Origin: Gemmatimonadales bacterium
GTDB lineage: Bacteria; Gemmatimonadota; Gemmatimonadetes; Gemmatimonadales; GWC2-71-9
Length of the DNA: 6,214 bases
Assembly (NCBI GenBank): GCA_025929805.1
Contig: JAICPP010000188.1
Span: forward strand, 1-6,214
Reading direction: 5' to 3'
Both the position numbers and the translations under genes were made by a program. Position 1 is the first letter of the stretch, and every line of letters begins with the position of its first letter. The notes beneath the pieces are model-generated. The model was not told the origin of the DNA. It made no database searches and was given only the letters and a program-made list of their open reading frames with translations. Positions 6,078-6,214 of the stretch are shown here, one piece after another.

Positions 6078-6103
6078 TTGTGCCAAAAAGGCAGCTTTAT
6101 ACG
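6078..6103 (+). promoter_or_regulatory. Possible dnaK promoter and operator region
   Basis: An AT-richer stretch in a GC-rich region contains TATACG (6098-6103), which shares four of six bases with a sigma-70 -10 box and would start transcription near 6110. A convincing -35 box at normal spacing is lacking: TTGTGC at 6078 is only 14 bp away, and TTTAAT at 6073 is 19 bp away. A small perfect dyad, TGCC-AAAAA-GGCA (6081-6093), lies where a repressor could block the promoter. I find no CIRCE (TTAGCACTC-N9-GAGTGCTAA) or HAIR element. Confidence 0.3.
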
Positions 6104-6136
6104 GTACGGCCCTTGCTCCCTGCCCCTCGCAACCAT

Positions 6137-6161
6137 GCGGGTGGCGAGTTCGCCGACCCGC
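6137..6161 (+). other. Stable hairpin in the dnaK leader
   Basis: GCGGGT (6137-6142) pairs with ACCCGC (6156-6161), and GGCG (6143-6146) pairs with CGCC (6151-6154) around an AGTT loop, with one bulged G at 6155. This is ten base pairs, nearly all G-C. It ends 15 bases before the GGTGGAG ribosome site, so it does not hide that site directly. It may shape mRNA stability or, less likely, temperature response; this is inferred. Confidence 0.45.
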
Positions 6162-6188
6162 CGCATCACTTATGACGGTGGAGTCGAC

Positions 6189-6214
6189 ATGGCTTCTAAA
6201 ATCATCGGCATCGA
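6189..6214 (+). CDS. dnaK: Chaperone DnaK (Hsp70), first codons only
   Basis: ATG 6189 opens a frame reading MASKIIGI plus two bases (GA) consistent with Asp or Glu, where the window ends. MASKIIGID is the start of many bacterial DnaK proteins, where it leads into the phosphate-binding LGTTNS of the ATPase domain. A good ribosome site, GGTGGAG (6177-6183), lies five bases upstream. DnaK is the cytosolic ATP-driven Hsp70 that works with DnaJ and GrpE. Only eight complete codons are visible, so the call rests on that short but characteristic match plus the start signal. Confidence 0.75.

Overview
This is a GC-rich bacterial chromosomal window with ordinary, tightly packed genes and no mobile-element genes, CRISPR array, tRNA or rRNA that I can see. 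Taxonomy cannot be fixed from this alone. Arrays of a GGCGGAG-type octamer, weak or absent Shine-Dalgarno sequences in most genes, and the combination of an animal-type deoxyribose-phosphate aldolase with a two-domain ALDH16-type dehydrogenase suggest a soil or sediment bacterium outside the common model groups. Gemmatimonadota or a related lineage is a low-confidence guess.

Layout. At the left edge (1-215, + strand) is the 3' end of a Ppx/GppA-type phosphatase gene. It converges on a minus-strand block of four genes, all read right to left with gaps of only 27, 41 and 30 bp, so probably one operon: a Gfo/Idh/MocA (glucose-fructose oxidoreductase-like) enzyme (5715-4591), a rhomboid intramembrane protease (4563-3802), deoxyribose-phosphate aldolase DeoC (3760-2747) and an 819-residue ALDH16-type aldehyde dehydrogenase (2716-257). 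Upstream lies a 49-codon membrane-protein gene of the lmo0937/DUF5670 type (5953-5804, minus). Across a 235-bp divergent region, the first eight codons of dnaK begin at 6189 on the + strand.

How the genes fit together. DeoC splits 2-deoxyribose 5-phosphate into glyceraldehyde 3-phosphate and acetaldehyde, and the adjacent dehydrogenase is well placed to oxidise the acetaldehyde, so deoC-ALDH looks like a deoxynucleoside or deoxyribose salvage pair. The Gfo/Idh enzyme may act on a related sugar. The rhomboid has no obvious role in the pathway and may only share the transcript.

Points worth a second look: the linker between the two ALDH halves is bounded by inverted arrays of a degenerate 8-bp repeat spanning 168 bp (56 codons), as if an inverted-repeat cassette had entered in frame; the converging stop codons at 213-215 and 257-259 lie in the arms of one dyad; a CRP/FNR-family-like palindrome and a strong leader hairpin lie between the small membrane-protein gene and dnaK; and DeoC has His in place of the usual Pro of its Cys-Val-Tyr-Pro motif. 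I see no clear novel multi-gene system.
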